A stretch of DNA of 64,000 bases from Petrosia ficiformis (taxonomy: Eukaryota > Porifera > Demospongiae > Haplosclerida > Petrosiidae), in contig OX345636.1 of assembly GCA_947044365.1 (NCBI GenBank), positions 57,019,746 to 57,083,745 of the forward strand, written 5' to 3'. A program made the translations under genes and the position numbers. Below, piece after piece: positions 1 to 12,089 of the stretch. Positions within the stretch are counted from its first letter, which is position 1. Every line of letters starts with the position of its first letter. The notes below the pieces were generated by a model. The model saw only the letters and a list, made by a program, of their open reading frames with translations, did no database searches and was not told where the DNA came from.

Positions 1-768
1 GTACTATCATCACTACTGTATCATCAAATGAACATCTGACGTCTCATTTGGTTGTATTAGGTGGACTGAGGGATGGTTTACAACCAACTAAAGACTGCTG
101 GATAATGAAATTATCTAATTTAGAGTGGTATCAGGTAAGCATATACCTACATCATATGAAATATTTCTATAATGTAAAACACTAATTAAAGTTGGGTAAT
201 GGATACAATTTGAAATTTATATATTGTTCAACATCCCCTTCTGCACCCTTCCCCCTACATCTACATCCACACATTTTATATACCATTTGCCCTCGTACTC
301 CACAGGAGTGAAAATTGTATTAACTATGTAGTAGCTTTACTGAGTTAATAAGTAAACAAATTTTGCTTAATCAGGGACTCTTCTTGTTTGAGGTTGCAAT
401 TGACTGCAATACATAGCTTTGTCAGTTTAACTTCTAGAATACTGAAAACTGTTATTATTACATTTGTGCCATCATGTACTATCATCTTACGTAATATTTA
501 CTTTATATGTCATCTTTACAACCTTATATGAGGGAGCAAAATGTGAATTGTGTGTTGCTCAGTTTAAATATTATGTGACCTGATTTATTTCTTCAGATCA
601 ATGTTCCCGATTCTGTCACAAAGAGATTTAACCACTCCATATCAACTTACTACAAGTCCAACTATTGTGTATGGATTACAGTGACAGGAGGCAATGAAGA
701 AGTAGATTCAATTACAAATCAGTGTAGTCCAATCACTTGTTCAAATGCCAACATTATAATGGAACTAG
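1..768 (+). CDS. Copy A Kelch blade exons (last two blades)
   Basis: Two exons (1-134, 597-768) encode the last two blades of a Kelch propeller. Reading from base 3, the first ends in phase 0 at a GTAAGC donor. The second follows a TTTCTTCAG acceptor, ends at 768 and is 172 nt, exactly as in copies B and C. The diagnostic double glycines are present (LVVLGG and ITVTGG), with trailing hydrophobic strands. Intron 135-596 contains nothing else that I recognise. The propeller start lies left of the window. The exons are open, so this half is not itself damaged. Confidence 0.75.
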
Positions 769-1905
769 GTACAATAATTATTTGATCATATTACATTCAT
801 TGAATCAGGAATGTGGTTAGAGTATTCATAAAAGAAAGTAGTTCATATCAGTATTACCTTTTTACACTATTTAAAAATTATTGTAAGTGCTACGGATAGG
901 GCATGCATTATTATAATTACCTGTAAATTTAGAAAAATGGCCAAATTATTTTCAGTTCAGTCATTACATAAGCATGTGCAAAACATTCAGTGTTAGCAGG
1001 GCAAAGAGTTCTTTGGCAAAATACGCAGTGAAATTTTGCTCATTATTCAATGAGCAAAAGTCATGATGTATGAGAATTAAACTTAAACCATGCACAAGGG
1101 GACCTATGAGAAGCCACACTTAAGTACTGTTTTGTTAATACTGATGTAATGAAAAAGCTTATCTTCACTGTAAAAATGAATTGGTTATTTTAACAAACCA
1201 CTTGTTACCTCAGTTACACTTACATTTTGTCTGGTTATAATATAGCTATATGGTAAAAAAGAATGTTATGACAGTCATAAGTGCATATACCAAAGTACAC
1301 CCTACTACCATATAAAGAGGCTGTTATATATTGATAACTTCAAAATGAGACAACATGCATAGGAAGAAACGATTTGTTTTGCTATAGTTAAAAGCTAGTC
1401 ATACAATCATGAATGTACATACCCTAACTTATTATTAAATATAGCTATATTATAACCAGACAAAATGTTAATTGTTCTTAGTTTTCATGTTTCTTACTAT
1501 GTATAATAAATGTACATGCAACTGAGCTAACAAGTGGTCTGTTAAATAACGAATTCAGTTTTAACAGTGTTCTACAGTAGCTACAACCTTAGAAAATTAA
1601 AAACATATCAAAAAACAAAAGGTAGATTACTAAACAGGCTGGCCAATTGAATTAATATTGCATGTGAAAAAACAGGGACTCAACAAAATGTGTACTTGGT
1701 GGCATCCCCATCACTTGTAGCTTTATCTCTGCTCTTGGCACAGCCCATGCACTTTAATGCTAATATGATGAATCAGCAAACACATATCAATTGTTGTGTA
1801 GGAAATATTATATATAATTATATAATTATAATGTTGTACACATACAGTGCAAATGAAATTAATGCAACTTCTTTACAATCATTTTGTATTTGTCATGTCA
1901 TGTAG
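769..1905 (+). other. Copy A intron between Kelch and coiled-coil exons
   Basis: AT-rich intron sequence between donor 769 and acceptor 1905 (ATGTAG). The corresponding introns of copies B and C carry a long (TATG)n tract; copy A does not. Near 1216-1245 and 1440-1465 the phrase TATAGCTATA and its partner TTATAACCAGACAAAATG occur in opposite orientation, about 220 bases apart, suggesting a small degenerate TIR element. No coding sequence is supported. Confidence 0.4.
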
Positions 1906-3421
1906 TATATAGTAATGATGAAGTTGATGAATGGTTGTTGAATCGTATTTGGGATAGTGAACAAAACTGGTATAAAACAAAAGAAGTGATAAAACGTGAG
2001 AAAGAAGCAGAGAAATGGACTGTGGTATGTATATATAGCTACTTTACAAACTAAATTAAATTAACAACTGCTACATGCATATAGGAACCCTAATATATGT
2101 ATAGCTAATTAGAGTAAAAGCAAAACAGAGAGTAGTAATTATGTGGAAGGTGTTAACTTAATTTTGCTGCTAATGTATATTAATCATCTTACAGTGATTG
2201 TTTTACAGATGTTCAAATCCAAGAGAAAGATCAGAAACTTACATCATTACAATTAAATGAATCATCACTGAAATACACAGTGGAGAAGTTGAACAAACGT
2301 GAGATTATAAAATCGCTTAATAATAATTTATCACGTGATGTTGTTATTTTAGAGTTAGAAGAATCACAGAAGTTACTTGAAATACAAAAGACAGTTAATT
2401 CACAAGAACTGGAAGGCTCAAAGAAACTAGTTAGTAAATCTGGGATCAATGTTGTGTTAATACATATTGTTGTCTTTGTTATTGGTGTACTTTATGGAAG
2501 CATACAAAATGAGCTAAGTGCATTACAGTAGACCACATGTTGAATGCACAAGAGTAAAAAGTCACTTTATAATTAACTAATATAATATTATTTATAGTGA
2601 TATGTGGATGATTCATAATTAATTGTGTACTACATGAGTTTTTGTGCAATATACAAATACTATACTGTCACTGTCTTTGATAAAACCATACATCATACAT
2701 GTACTTTAAGATTGAATATCTTTAGTATTTATGATATTATATATTATTTGAAATCATTATTTTTGTGCTTAGAATTACAAGATTCTCAGACATTGTTGAT
2801 GATTGAAAAGAAAGCATCATTAGCAAAAACACAATAGATCACAGATATGAAAAGGAAACTTCAACTCAAATCTACTCATTCATCAGGTCTATATTAATGC
2901 ATATATAATATCTATTAAATGTGTATTGATTATTATGTGCTTTCATTAGACGAGGAGACAGTGGGAGTATAATATGAGAAGACTCTGGAGAGAAAGCCAT
3001 TAGAAGCCATTAGAAGTAAAACCTGTAGATGAGGATAAACCTAAAGCAGATATTAGGGATAAGATGTTAATATTGGAAGAAGGTTAGATAAGTATTACTA
3101 GTATCATTATGTGATTACTGATTATCTTATTACATCAGAGAATGGGTCACTACAGAAGATATATAGTTATTAGTAAGAATGAACAAGTAGAGGAACTACA
3201 GAGTATGTTAGAGATAGAGAGAGATCAGACGAAGCAACTAAAAGTAGAAATGGAGGAGTTCAAAAAGATTGAGGAATTGAGGATCTCCTCCTCACATTAT
3301 TCAGAGGTTATCAAGTATCAGGGAGATGCTGCAGTTCAGTTCAGTTACATGATACCAGTAACAGGTTAATAGTTAATAATAATTCCTATTAGTTACTAGT
3401 ATTTATTATTATATTTATCAG

Positions 3422-3934
3422 ATCATCTTGATGGTGTACATGTGGCTGGAGAAACACTTTTCCTTATTCAAGGGGATAAACCCCAGTCCCTCAATTGGGA
3501 AGAATATGGCTTCAGATTACATTTTCCACAAGGTGCCATCTTTCCATCAGATACATGTGAGGTAGTCGTAAAAGCACTAGTGGGTGGTAAATTCCAATTT
3601 CCAGAGGGTACAGAGCTCGTTAGTGGAGTATATGCAGTTGCATTTGCTAAAAAGCTTCTTAAAGCTGTTGAAATGGAAATACAACATTGCATCCACCTGA
3701 CCAATGAAGAACAGGGAAAATATTTGAGCTTTGTATCAACAGCTAAAACCCATCGACATGATCCAAACAAATTTGAATTTGTTAAAGGTGGTGTGTTCAA
3801 TCCTGGTAAAAAATATGCCAGTATTCAACGAATGCACTATTGTAAGAATGCAATAGTAGAAGACACAACACCAGCTGAACATAATAATTCATCAGGAGAT
3901 GATGATAGTGTAAATGTGAAATCTCAAATGAAAG
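3422..3934 (+). CDS. Copy A ZU5-domain exon
   Basis: A 513-nt open exon between an ATCAG acceptor and a GTAATA donor, entered in phase 1. It encodes a ZU5-type domain: LNWEEYGFRLHFPQGAI near the start, then VVVKALVGGKFQFPEGTELV, a strand-rich middle (AVEMEIQHCIHL) and the closing FEFVKGGVFNPGKKYA. ZU5 domains are beta-sandwiches of ankyrins, UNC5, ZO-1 and PIDD, and pack on UPA or death domains. The downstream tail is acidic and Asn/Ser-rich. The exon is intact despite decay just upstream, so it may be recently orphaned or still used by another transcript. Confidence 0.8.
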
Positions 3935-3987
3935 GTAATACTAATTATTAATAATTATTATAATAAGTTGATATAACTATACTATAG

Positions 3988-4297
3988 ATAAGAGATTTTA
4001 CACTGGACAGATCTATTATGACAGGGAGGGATATAATAAATGGCAGATGAAATTCATAGTGGTTAAAGATATTGATGCCTTTTTGAAGGTATACACATTT
4101 TGTTAAACACATTATATATGGTATAATAATTATTATTATAGTATGTATCTACTAAATATCCAAATGCTGTGGAAGATGAGGTGATCAGATTTACATTTCT
4201 GGGTCCAGTGGATGGATATATTGAACTTGTCCTTGAAGATATTGATCAAGTGACTTCTCAGGGATGGAATATTGAACCACACAAAGAACCTCTCAGA
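3988..4297 (+). CDS. Copy A beta-rich block, two exons
   Basis: Exons 3988-4088 and 4142-4297 match B exons 28648-28778 and 28850-29005 and C exons 56596-56723 and 56779-56925. The shared core is YTGQIYYDREGYNKWQMKF in the first exon and FTFLGPVDGYIELVLED followed by a GW-x-I-x-P-x-K-x-P-L-R end in the second. Strand-rich pattern; position after ZU5 is where UPA sits in UNC5 and PIDD, but I cannot assign it firmly. Copy A lacks the next exon of the block. Confidence 0.65.
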
Positions 4298-5354
4298 GTA
4301 AGATATTACCCTCCATACACTCTTAGTGATTTTGTCTCTATTGTATAATGTATGGTATATAGTAATTATTACATGTGTATAGTACATAATTAGTTACATT
4401 ATTGTAATCCTTTTATATAAAGGTATACATGTACATGTGTAATAGTACTGGAATGGATATCAGGTTATCTGATAATTATACTATGAATTAATCATCCTGT
4501 TTCTTAGTGCACATAGTACTGATTTAATGTGTAGAAACTGAATACATGAAAGAATAGTACAATAAAATGGTAGTTGTCTAACTCCATGTTATATACTAGC
4601 TTGTAGAGTACAGAATTAAATGTAAAAACAGAAATGCTGCTTGTGATGTACATGTAGACATGTATATGTATGGTGTGTGTGAATGTATGTGTACATATAG
4701 GTTGAATGAATGGTATTGCATTTGTATACATGTACATGTGTTTGGGATAGTGATATGAAATTTTACCGCTATTCTGATAAAACTATAATTACGTTAGGTA
4801 TGTACCGATTAACCAATACTGATCCGATATTATATGTACCTTCTGGTTTCTTATTCATAAAAACAATTAATACTGCTAGAAATGACAATACTGGTACATT
4901 TTTATGTTACCGATTACCGATTTGATTATCAATGCATTACTAGTTTGGGATAGATAGATGGTGATATATATTATACATGTATGTATATATGCCTCTATGT
5001 ACATGTACATGTGTGTTGTTAATTTTGTAAATTGATCTTTTTCAGATATTTTCGTTTACATTTCTTTCTCTTGTGTTGTGATCAAATGTTCAGTATTAAC
5101 ATTAAAAGATGAAATAATGACTGATAGTTCATTATAAAATCATAAACTTCAATATAAATGGCATCCAATTTTTTTTTACTGAGGGGGTTTCCCAATCACA
5201 AATGTTTGAAAACCAATCAACATAATTAAGTCTAAAACATGAAATATTCTTGTATCAGTGTGTCCCCTATCCTCTCCCCTAGTTACTATATGATTATATA
5301 CCACACTAACATTTATAATGTGTTTATACATGTACATATGTACATGTGCATATG
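4298..5354. other. Intergenic/degenerate sequence after copy A
   Basis: AT-rich sequence with many ACATGTACATGT palindromic words and short TG runs. No exon of the copy A gene or other protein is supported. The short open frames here use low-complexity words and lack conservation. Confidence 0.5.
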
Positions 5355-5356
5355 TA

Positions 5357-6575
5357 CCCGAGTGTAAATAGAAACGGGATCTCGCGAGATCTATGCGATA
5401 TACCGCGTGAAACCCGCGGGATCTCGGTAGCGGGAGCTCGTCTAACCCCGCGGGTTATTCATATAATCCCGCCACACCCCTTAAAATCTCAACACAGATT
5501 GGACGGGATTTTGTCGAGGCGCTAACTGCAAGGTATGTGTTGTTATTTAACTGACTGCCAACAAAGAAGATTTCTGAACATTTGCAGTACCAAAATAATT
5601 ATAACTGGAAAGGTAGACCAAGACGAATGCTCTTACATTGCCGTCATTGTGTGTTGTGTTCGTCGCCGTCTTGTGTGGTTTGCATCTTGGCAATTGACAA
5701 CGGATTTTTATGAAGGGAGCATCCCAATTGATTCTCTGAAATCTTATAAATATACCCAGTTATACTATCACTGTAAGTTGAGACTGTCGAGTAGAGATAG
5801 CAACAAAACTGAACTGGTTGAAAAGTGGGCGTCGCCAGCGATCGTCGAATAAGGATACTCAGCTCGTGTTTAATGTGCTTTTACTTGAAGTAAATTGAAG
5901 AGCTGCTACAAGTTCAAAGCTTTGTTAATATTATAATTATAATTATATATATATAATAATTATATATAATAATTTATTTTTCATTATTAATTTTAATAAA
6001 ATTTTAATTAAATTAATTTAATTATTGAATGCAGCCAACTTCTTTATGTGCATGTAGAATCTGTTAAAAAGTAATATGTAAACAGACTAATTCAGAACAC
6101 AGAGCTCACTCACCTATATTTAATTAGTTGACAATCATTGTATTTTCACAATAAAAGGCAAAAAAAGTTTTCAAAGGACTAAAGGTAACAGATATTATTA
6201 ATACTACCATTCATGAATAGGAAAGATGTGATTCTATATTTCAAGGTGGTTTGAACCTTCTTTGTCATCTTGGGAGTCCTGGCATTTGTGTCAGGATTTC
6301 TGGTTTGTTTTATTCCACTGTACTTTATTTTCATGCTTTGTTAATTTCAAAACCACCATACATAAACAATTAATTAGCTGTAGACCACTAGAACACACCT
6401 TGTGGTGTGGTACAATTAACACTTCAAAGATCCCGCGGGCACTCGTTAAATCTCAATTAATCCTCTATCAGATTTAGCGTGCTTTCGCGAGATAAATTGA
6501 GAAACGGCGGGATCTCGTTCAAATCCCGCTTAAGCTCGGCGCCCCGCGGGAATCCCGTTTACATTTTCACTCGGG
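5357..6575. mobile_element. TIR element with TA duplication (1.2 kb, GC-rich ends)
   Basis: The left end begins CCCGAGTGTAAATAGAAACG; the reverse complement of the right end begins CCCGAGTGAAAATGTAAACG. TA flanks both sides (5355-5356 and 6576-6577), the target duplication of Tc1/mariner-type elements. Subterminal zones are rich in CGCGGG, ATCCCGC and GAGATC words, very unlike the AT-rich surroundings. An open stretch at 5535-5852 has no recognised domain. No transposase is visible, so this is probably non-autonomous. Confidence 0.75.
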
Positions 6576-6577
6576 TA

Positions 6578-8010
6578 TGTACATGTACATACGTACATGT
6601 ATATTATCTGCTTGTACATGTACATGTTAATATAGTAATATAGTTACTATATAACCACACTAAAATTTCCAATGTGTTTATACATGTACATATCGACATG
6701 TACATGTATAATATCTACATGTACATGTATATTATCCACATGTACATGTACATGTAAATATAGTAACTGCATGATACTTGTCAAATTATATTACTATACA
6801 TGTACATGTACATGTACACATACATGTATATGGTATGAATCTATACAAGTGGATATGTTACTATATATACATGTACATGTGGTGAGTTTTATTAATTTTA
6901 TAAGCCATTGTGGCTGCTTGTTTGTTATGTTTGTTTGTTAATCATTTTTATACCTTTTGCTAGCATGCTAGACATGATTTTTCATGTACATAGCAATCCA
7001 TACTAGTGAATATGTTACTATACTTACTATACATGTACATGTCATAGTCTCCAACCAGGTTATGGATTTCTCCATATTTAGTAATGCAGACTTTTAATTA
7101 ACAAAACCACACCTATTATTTAATTAAATATGGCTGTGTTAATTATTAGTACTAGTTCCTGACTGTGAGACTAACAGCAGGTCATCTGAATGTACCAAAG
7201 GTACGAAGCCTTTCAGTCTCACCCTCCATTTAAAAGATGATATAAATCAGTAAGTGGCATGGGGAAGTTTAAATATAGCTGGAATTTACCACCACAAATT
7301 GTAAGTAGTAAAAGGGAAAGCAAATTTGCTCATTATAAATTGTGCTGTAGTGTAGGACATGTACAAAACAAAGGAGTCTTAGTTATAATGTATGTTAAAA
7401 TGTAATTAATTTTACATGACCATTTGTATTATGAATCATTACACCATTGTTATATATATATTTTTTAAATACCCAAATTGTAATAAAAATACTGATATTT
7501 TACTTATTTGTACTGATATCATAAAAAGGAGATTCTGACATGTAATTAGTATATTGTATGAATCCTAGTGACTATACATGTACATGTACATGCATACTAT
7601 ATATTGTTTGAAACCCTATTAGTGAATACAGTGTATATTACGATACTTACTGTCCACATACATGTACATAGTATATTGTATGAATCCATACTACAAGAAG
7701 CCATTATAACTTGTTATAACTTAATTACCAATTAGGAATAGAGATGTTAACATGTACATGTATACATGTACATATATACATGTATGTACAATGTATTAGG
7801 GCTGCAGTTAGTACCTGACCTTATTAAGTTTACATACTATCACTGTACTTCCATTGAGTATAGTGTGCTGTAGGTAGAGGATTATAGATACAGCATTATT
7901 GATCATGATCATCATATTAATCTTGGGTTCTTAATCTGGAGATGGCAAACACCTAGCTAGTGTTCTTTATCTAATCCTGGTGATTATACCTCTTTTTATA
8001 TTAATTTTAG
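6578..8010. repeat. ACATGTACATGT-rich intergenic block, repeated after copy B
   Basis: Simple-sequence DNA dominated by the palindromic word TACATGTACATGTA. The stretch around 6762-6800 (ACTGCATGATACTTGTCAAA) recurs at about 33335-33360, and the GAAGCCATTATAAC and GTACCTGAC phrases recur in the same order near 33470-33640. This shows that the post-gene spacer was duplicated together with the gene. Confidence 0.55.
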
Positions 8011-8140
8011 GTACTGATGTGGAGTTTTGAGACAGAGTATCTAATGATTCTAATCAGAAAGCTCAATTAATTGTAGTTTCCAGAACTAGTACTGATGAGT
8101 TTCAACAACAACAAAATCGAGATCTTGAGGATACCACAGG
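8011..8140 (+). pseudogene. Exon remnant of a second spliced gene (STDEFQ exon)
   Basis: Bordered by a TTAATTTTAG acceptor and a GTAAGAA donor. In phase 1 it reads with one TGA and then continues AQLIVVSRTSTDEFQQQQN to the donor. A diverged copy sits at 34145-34319 (AQLIIVSRTSTDEFQ then a TAA). Two copies with matching splice borders in matching positions after genes A and B imply a real ancestral exon, now damaged. Product unknown. Confidence 0.45.
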
Positions 8141-8197
8141 TAAGAAAATAAATAAATTAATATCAGGTATTGTTTATTATTAGTAATTATATTATCA

Positions 8198-8920
8198 GGT
8201 CTCAGGATTTGCGGTTTTGTCTTTACCCTCGCCAAAAAGGGTAGGCGGAAGCGTATGGTAATCATGTTGTGTGTGTGTGTGTGTGTGTCTGTGTGTCAGC
8301 AAAGCACTGCCCACATCTAAACATAACTATTACCATTTTCATGACTATTGCTAGCAAAGCACTGCATCAAATCAGACACAATTAGTCCTGGCTGCAACAT
8401 AGACCCCTCCAAGCAAGAAAGTTACTTTCTAGCTCCACCTATTTAAGGTCATGTTCTATGCACGTCATTTCCACATGTGTAAGCCTTTTTCTCTATGTAG
8501 AATGTTTTACAGGACTCATGAGGATCTTCTTTCTTTTTTGAATAAAGCAGAGACTAAAATGTAAGACTTATAGAGATAAAATACATGTTTTTCAATATAG
8601 TTTTGTATTAAAAAAAAAAAGAATTGAGTTCAGTGGAACCACTCAGTCCTATTTGAGTTGATACTGTGATAGCAGAATCTTCATTCTTGACTTTTATTAA
8701 TACTTTACACCTTTTGTATATCCATTAAACAATCTGAAGTTTACCGTTATATAACTCACACCAATAGAAATGAGCAATGATATATACATATATTATTTAT
8801 TATAATCTTTTGGTGTATTATGTTCATAATTATATATATAAATAATTATTGTTTTGTTACACGTGTAATATTACTTTGACAGGTAGGCGAGGGTCCTGTC
8901 CCGACTGCGCTCATCTTATA
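8198..8920. mobile_element. Probable non-autonomous element fragment with GT microsatellite
   Basis: A less AT-rich insert starting near CCTCGCCAAAAAGGGTAGGC with a (GT)n run at about 8265-8290, and ending near GGTAGGCGAGGGTCCTGTCC. The ACCCTCGCC/GGCGAGGGT pair at the two ends is inverted. A related motif (ACCCTCCGCCTACGCGCTCG) closes the insert at 24080-24105. Ends are approximate and no duplication was resolved. Confidence 0.4.
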
Positions 8921-9129
8921 TGTAATTATATTCATGAAAATTCATGTGTCTAGCATGCTAGCAAAAGGCGCAAACAAACACACACACAACAAACAAACAA
9001 GCAGCCACAATGGCTTCATTAAACATTAGAGCAGCTACTATGGCTTAGAAAAATATTCAACCACAATGGCTTAGAAAAATAATTACCAGCCACCATGGCT
9101 TAGAAAATAAGCAGCCACAATGGCATGTA

Positions 9130-11035
9130 CATGTATTATGTGTATATGTGTGTATTATTATTATTATTATCTCTTAATATATAGTGAGAATGAATCACTT
9201 CAAGAGTACCAGACATGAAGATTAGGGGTTTATCTTGTCATACTGTCCTACATCAGTCACGTGATAATCCACTCACTCATAATAAAATTTAATACATAAT
9301 GTATCATGAACATGAAAAACAAGGACTTCAGATTTATACTGATCCTGATTATATCTATCATCTTTGGATTGAGGATCAGAATCAACAACATGAGAAATAG
9401 AAGAAAAGAGTTAGTTGATATCTAGTACATGAGCTCATATGATCATTAGTCATGTGATATTTAATAGATTTGAGCATAGTCGTGATATCTAATAGATGTG
9501 ATGTCTAGTAGATGTGTTATTGAGTCATGTAATATCTAGTAGATCAGTCATGAGACATGTTATATCATATGATCATATTTGCATATTTGATTCCATTGCC
9601 ATTTACATACTCACCATTCCACCATTTTGTAAAGCATTCCAACAGACTTTAATGACATCCGAAAACGTTTATGGGAATTACAAGTTCATTAATTTTGACA
9701 TGTGTAGACATCAACAGGGTTAAGGTGTATCTTCCATTTTGCATTTTGAAATGGACTGTATAATATGATTCAATGATTGTAATAATTATACAATGTACGT
9801 AATATAATTATACATGTAATTATATGTATATTATATTAAGATGTGGTCGTCACTTCAAACTCATGGTTCACATTTAATGAAGTACTATGAATAAAGTTTC
9901 AGAAATGTATGATGTACACATTTCTGAATCTTTATTTCATTTGTCTGTTTATCATTCTGTATTACTCACCATTTTGATTCTCTTCTCTTAGAATGATCGT
10001 GTTTCTGTGTGTAATATACCTCACTGTAATTATTAGAGGAAAGATGATTCATTTATCATTTTCAGAGGATCTTGTACTTGTTAATAAGGTATTTATAATC
10101 TATTAATTATTACATCCTCATTTATTCCTATATTTATCATTAGTCCTTCTATCAATTCTTTCATCAGCAAATCATCTATATATCTAATTATGTATCTGTA
10201 TATCTATCCATCCATCCAATATCCATTCATTCTAGTGATGCAATGATAAGAGATTTTACTGATATTCCAATAAACAGATAATTACTTTAGATATGTACCA
10301 ATAACCAATATCAATCCAATACTATATCTACATGTACCTACAGGTTTCTGATTCTTTCAACAAAAAACATGATTTTCTCAATAATTATGAGTATCATAAA
10401 AGCAATTAATGATGCTATGATCACAAGAAATTACATAATTGTTACACTTTTCATAATATCGGTTGCATCTTTCAGAATAGCTGATACCGATAATAAAAAT
10501 ATTGACCGATAATCATCAATACGTTTTACCGAATCCTATTATCAGTGTATCACTAATCCATTCATCCATCCATCATCCATCCACCATCTATACATCCATC
10601 CATCCATCCATTCATTCATCCATTCATCCATCCAAGCATCCATTAACTATCCACTTACCCATCCATTCATCCATCCATGCATCCATTAACTATCCATCCA
10701 TCCATTCATCCATCCATCTATCTCTCTATCTATCTTTCATATATCTATTGATCTATCTACATGTTCATATGTATGTTTATATATCTGTTACACGTAATAC
10801 ATTCATCCATTCGCAATTATTTATTCATTTATTCATCTATTGATATCACATATATCTATCTATCTATTTCTCAGATATATCTTCTCAATATAAAGACATG
10901 ATTACACAAGTAATTCTCATTTATAAAAGTACATATACATATATCTGTCTGTCTGTCAATGTGTGTACATATATATATTTATAAATAATTATATATAATT
11001 ATATTATAATTATTACAGTATATATTTTTATATGT
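9130..11035. repeat. Intergenic with ATCC and other microsatellites
   Basis: Contains repeats of the phrase GTGATATCTAATAGATGTG (about 9440-9540), also seen near 32930, an interspersed (ATCC)n/(ATTC)n tract at about 10555-10740, and unique AT-rich sequence. The open frames over the ATCC tract are translations of the repeat and are not genes. Confidence 0.6.
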
Positions 11036-11143
11036 AGTGTATAAGATGAGTATAAAACATTGATGATAAGGAGAAAGAAACGGAACTTATTGATGATAAG
11101 ATCATGACTCGATCTATGATAAGGTTTGGATTTAGTTTGGTTC

Positions 11144-11700
11144 TACATGTACATGTACTAATATCAAGTGGTATATGTACATGTACTAATATCAAGTGGT
11201 ATATGTACATGTACTAATATCAAGTAGTATATGTACATGTACTAATATCAAGTGGCCCGGTATAATTATATACATGTACTAGTATCAGCGGTATATGTAC
11301 ATGTACTAATATCAAGTGGTATATGTACATGTACTAATATCAAGTGGTATATGTACATGTACTAATATCAAGTGGTATATGTACATATACTAATATCAAG
11401 TGGCCCGGTATAATTATATACATGTACTAGTATCAGCGGTATATGTACATGTACTAATATCAAGTGGTATATGTACATGTACTAATATCAAGTGGCATAT
11501 GTACATGTACTAATATCAAGTGGTATATGTACATGTACTAATATCAACTGGTATATGTACATGTACTAATATCATGTGGTATATGTACATGTACTAATAT
11601 CAAGTTATATATATATACATGCCACTATTGTGAAGTGGTATACATGTATGTGTACATGTAGTGTACTAATATTAAGTAGTATATGTACATGTACATGTAC
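11144..11700 (+). repeat. 28-bp satellite array 1
   Basis: Tandem monomers of the type GTACTAATATCAAGTGGTAT plus TATGTACA, period 28 (for example ATCAAGTG at 11163 and 11191). A variant containing CAAGTGGCCCGGTATAATTA appears twice, near 11250 and 11398, giving a higher-order repeat. Each monomer carries the self-complementary TACATGTA word. Related arrays lie at 35500-36630 and 39060-39580. Confidence 0.85.
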
Positions 11701-11795
11701 TGAATAAAGTTGTATATCTACATGTCCTGAAATGTATTGGTACATTTTGGTGTAATAATTTGGCAACAATCCATCAAAGCTAAAGCACTATTTAA

Positions 11796-12085
11796 CCCTT
11801 AGAAGACTGATGTCACATATATGACATTTCACCCCTATATGGTTCGGAGTGTATTCCTAGCAATATGAAGCTCTCCAAATGCTTGTAATTGGTGTCAGGC
11901 ACAAGCCCATGAAGATGGCTAAAAAGTTGATGGTTTTTCGGCAAGTGGGTGGAAGTAGTACTCTATGTCGGAAAAGGAGCCAAGTTTGGGGTAGAGAAAG
12001 CGAACGGTGGCCAAAATATATGCAATAGAGTTGCCAGTGTTGGAAATGGCAAGAATTTAGAAAAACAAGCTCAGTGCTCTAAGGG
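11796..12085. mobile_element. TTAA-flanked TIR element (piggyBac-type MITE), 290 bp
   Basis: Begins CCCTTAGAAGACTGATGTCA and ends CAGTGCTCTAAGGG, inverted ends of about 16 bp, with TTAA at 11792-11795 and 12086-12089. TTAA duplications and CCC-starting ends are the hallmark of piggyBac elements. No ORF. A longer relative is at 31334-31919. Confidence 0.75.
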
Positions 12086-12089
12086 TTAA

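Larger units (their letters stand above)
1..4297 (+). pseudogene. Copy A: partial, decayed Kelch/coiled-coil/ZU5 gene
   Basis: This is the 3' part of a gene paralogous to copies B and C. Exons matched by homology are 1-134 and 597-768 (two Kelch blades), 1906-~2029 and 2209-2298 (coiled coil), 2353 onward and 2773-2888 (duplicated versions of one coiled-coil exon), about 2950-3080, 3139-3365, 3422-3934 (ZU5), 3988-4088 and 4142-4297 (beta-rich block). Lesions are visible in the coiled-coil part: one extra A in the A-run near 1977-1983 shifts the frame, TAG at 2835-2837 interrupts the second exon copy, the 2950-3080 exon meets a TAA and loses frame, and a 2-nt insertion near 3162 shifts the next exon. 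Kelch, ZU5 and beta-block exons stay open. I find no counterpart of the last UPA-position and helical exons before 20.5 kb. It is probably a pseudogene, although alternative splicing that avoids the lesions cannot be excluded. Confidence 0.7.
6893..9025. repeat. Inverted repeat pair around a 1.9-kb spacer
   Basis: About 6893-6990 (AAGCCATTGTGGCTGCTTG ... CTTTTGCTAGCATGCTAGAC) reappears in reverse complement at about 8945-9025 (TCTAGCATGCTAGCAAAAG ... CAAGCAGCCACAATGGCTT). It may mark the ends of one element or be two independent insertions of a family whose CAGCCACAATGGCTTAGAAA units also occur at 9030-9125 and 38380-38505. Confidence 0.5.

Noticed and set aside
1906..2208. Frame loss at the copy A intron 2030-2208
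   Set aside because: Using a donor at 2030 (GTATAT) instead of 2026 keeps the downstream frame; only the extra A near 1980 remains as a lesion in this exon.
5535..5852. 105-codon frame in the GC-ended TIR element
   Set aside because: No recognisable domain; could be chance in a less AT-rich stretch, so it is not called a gene.
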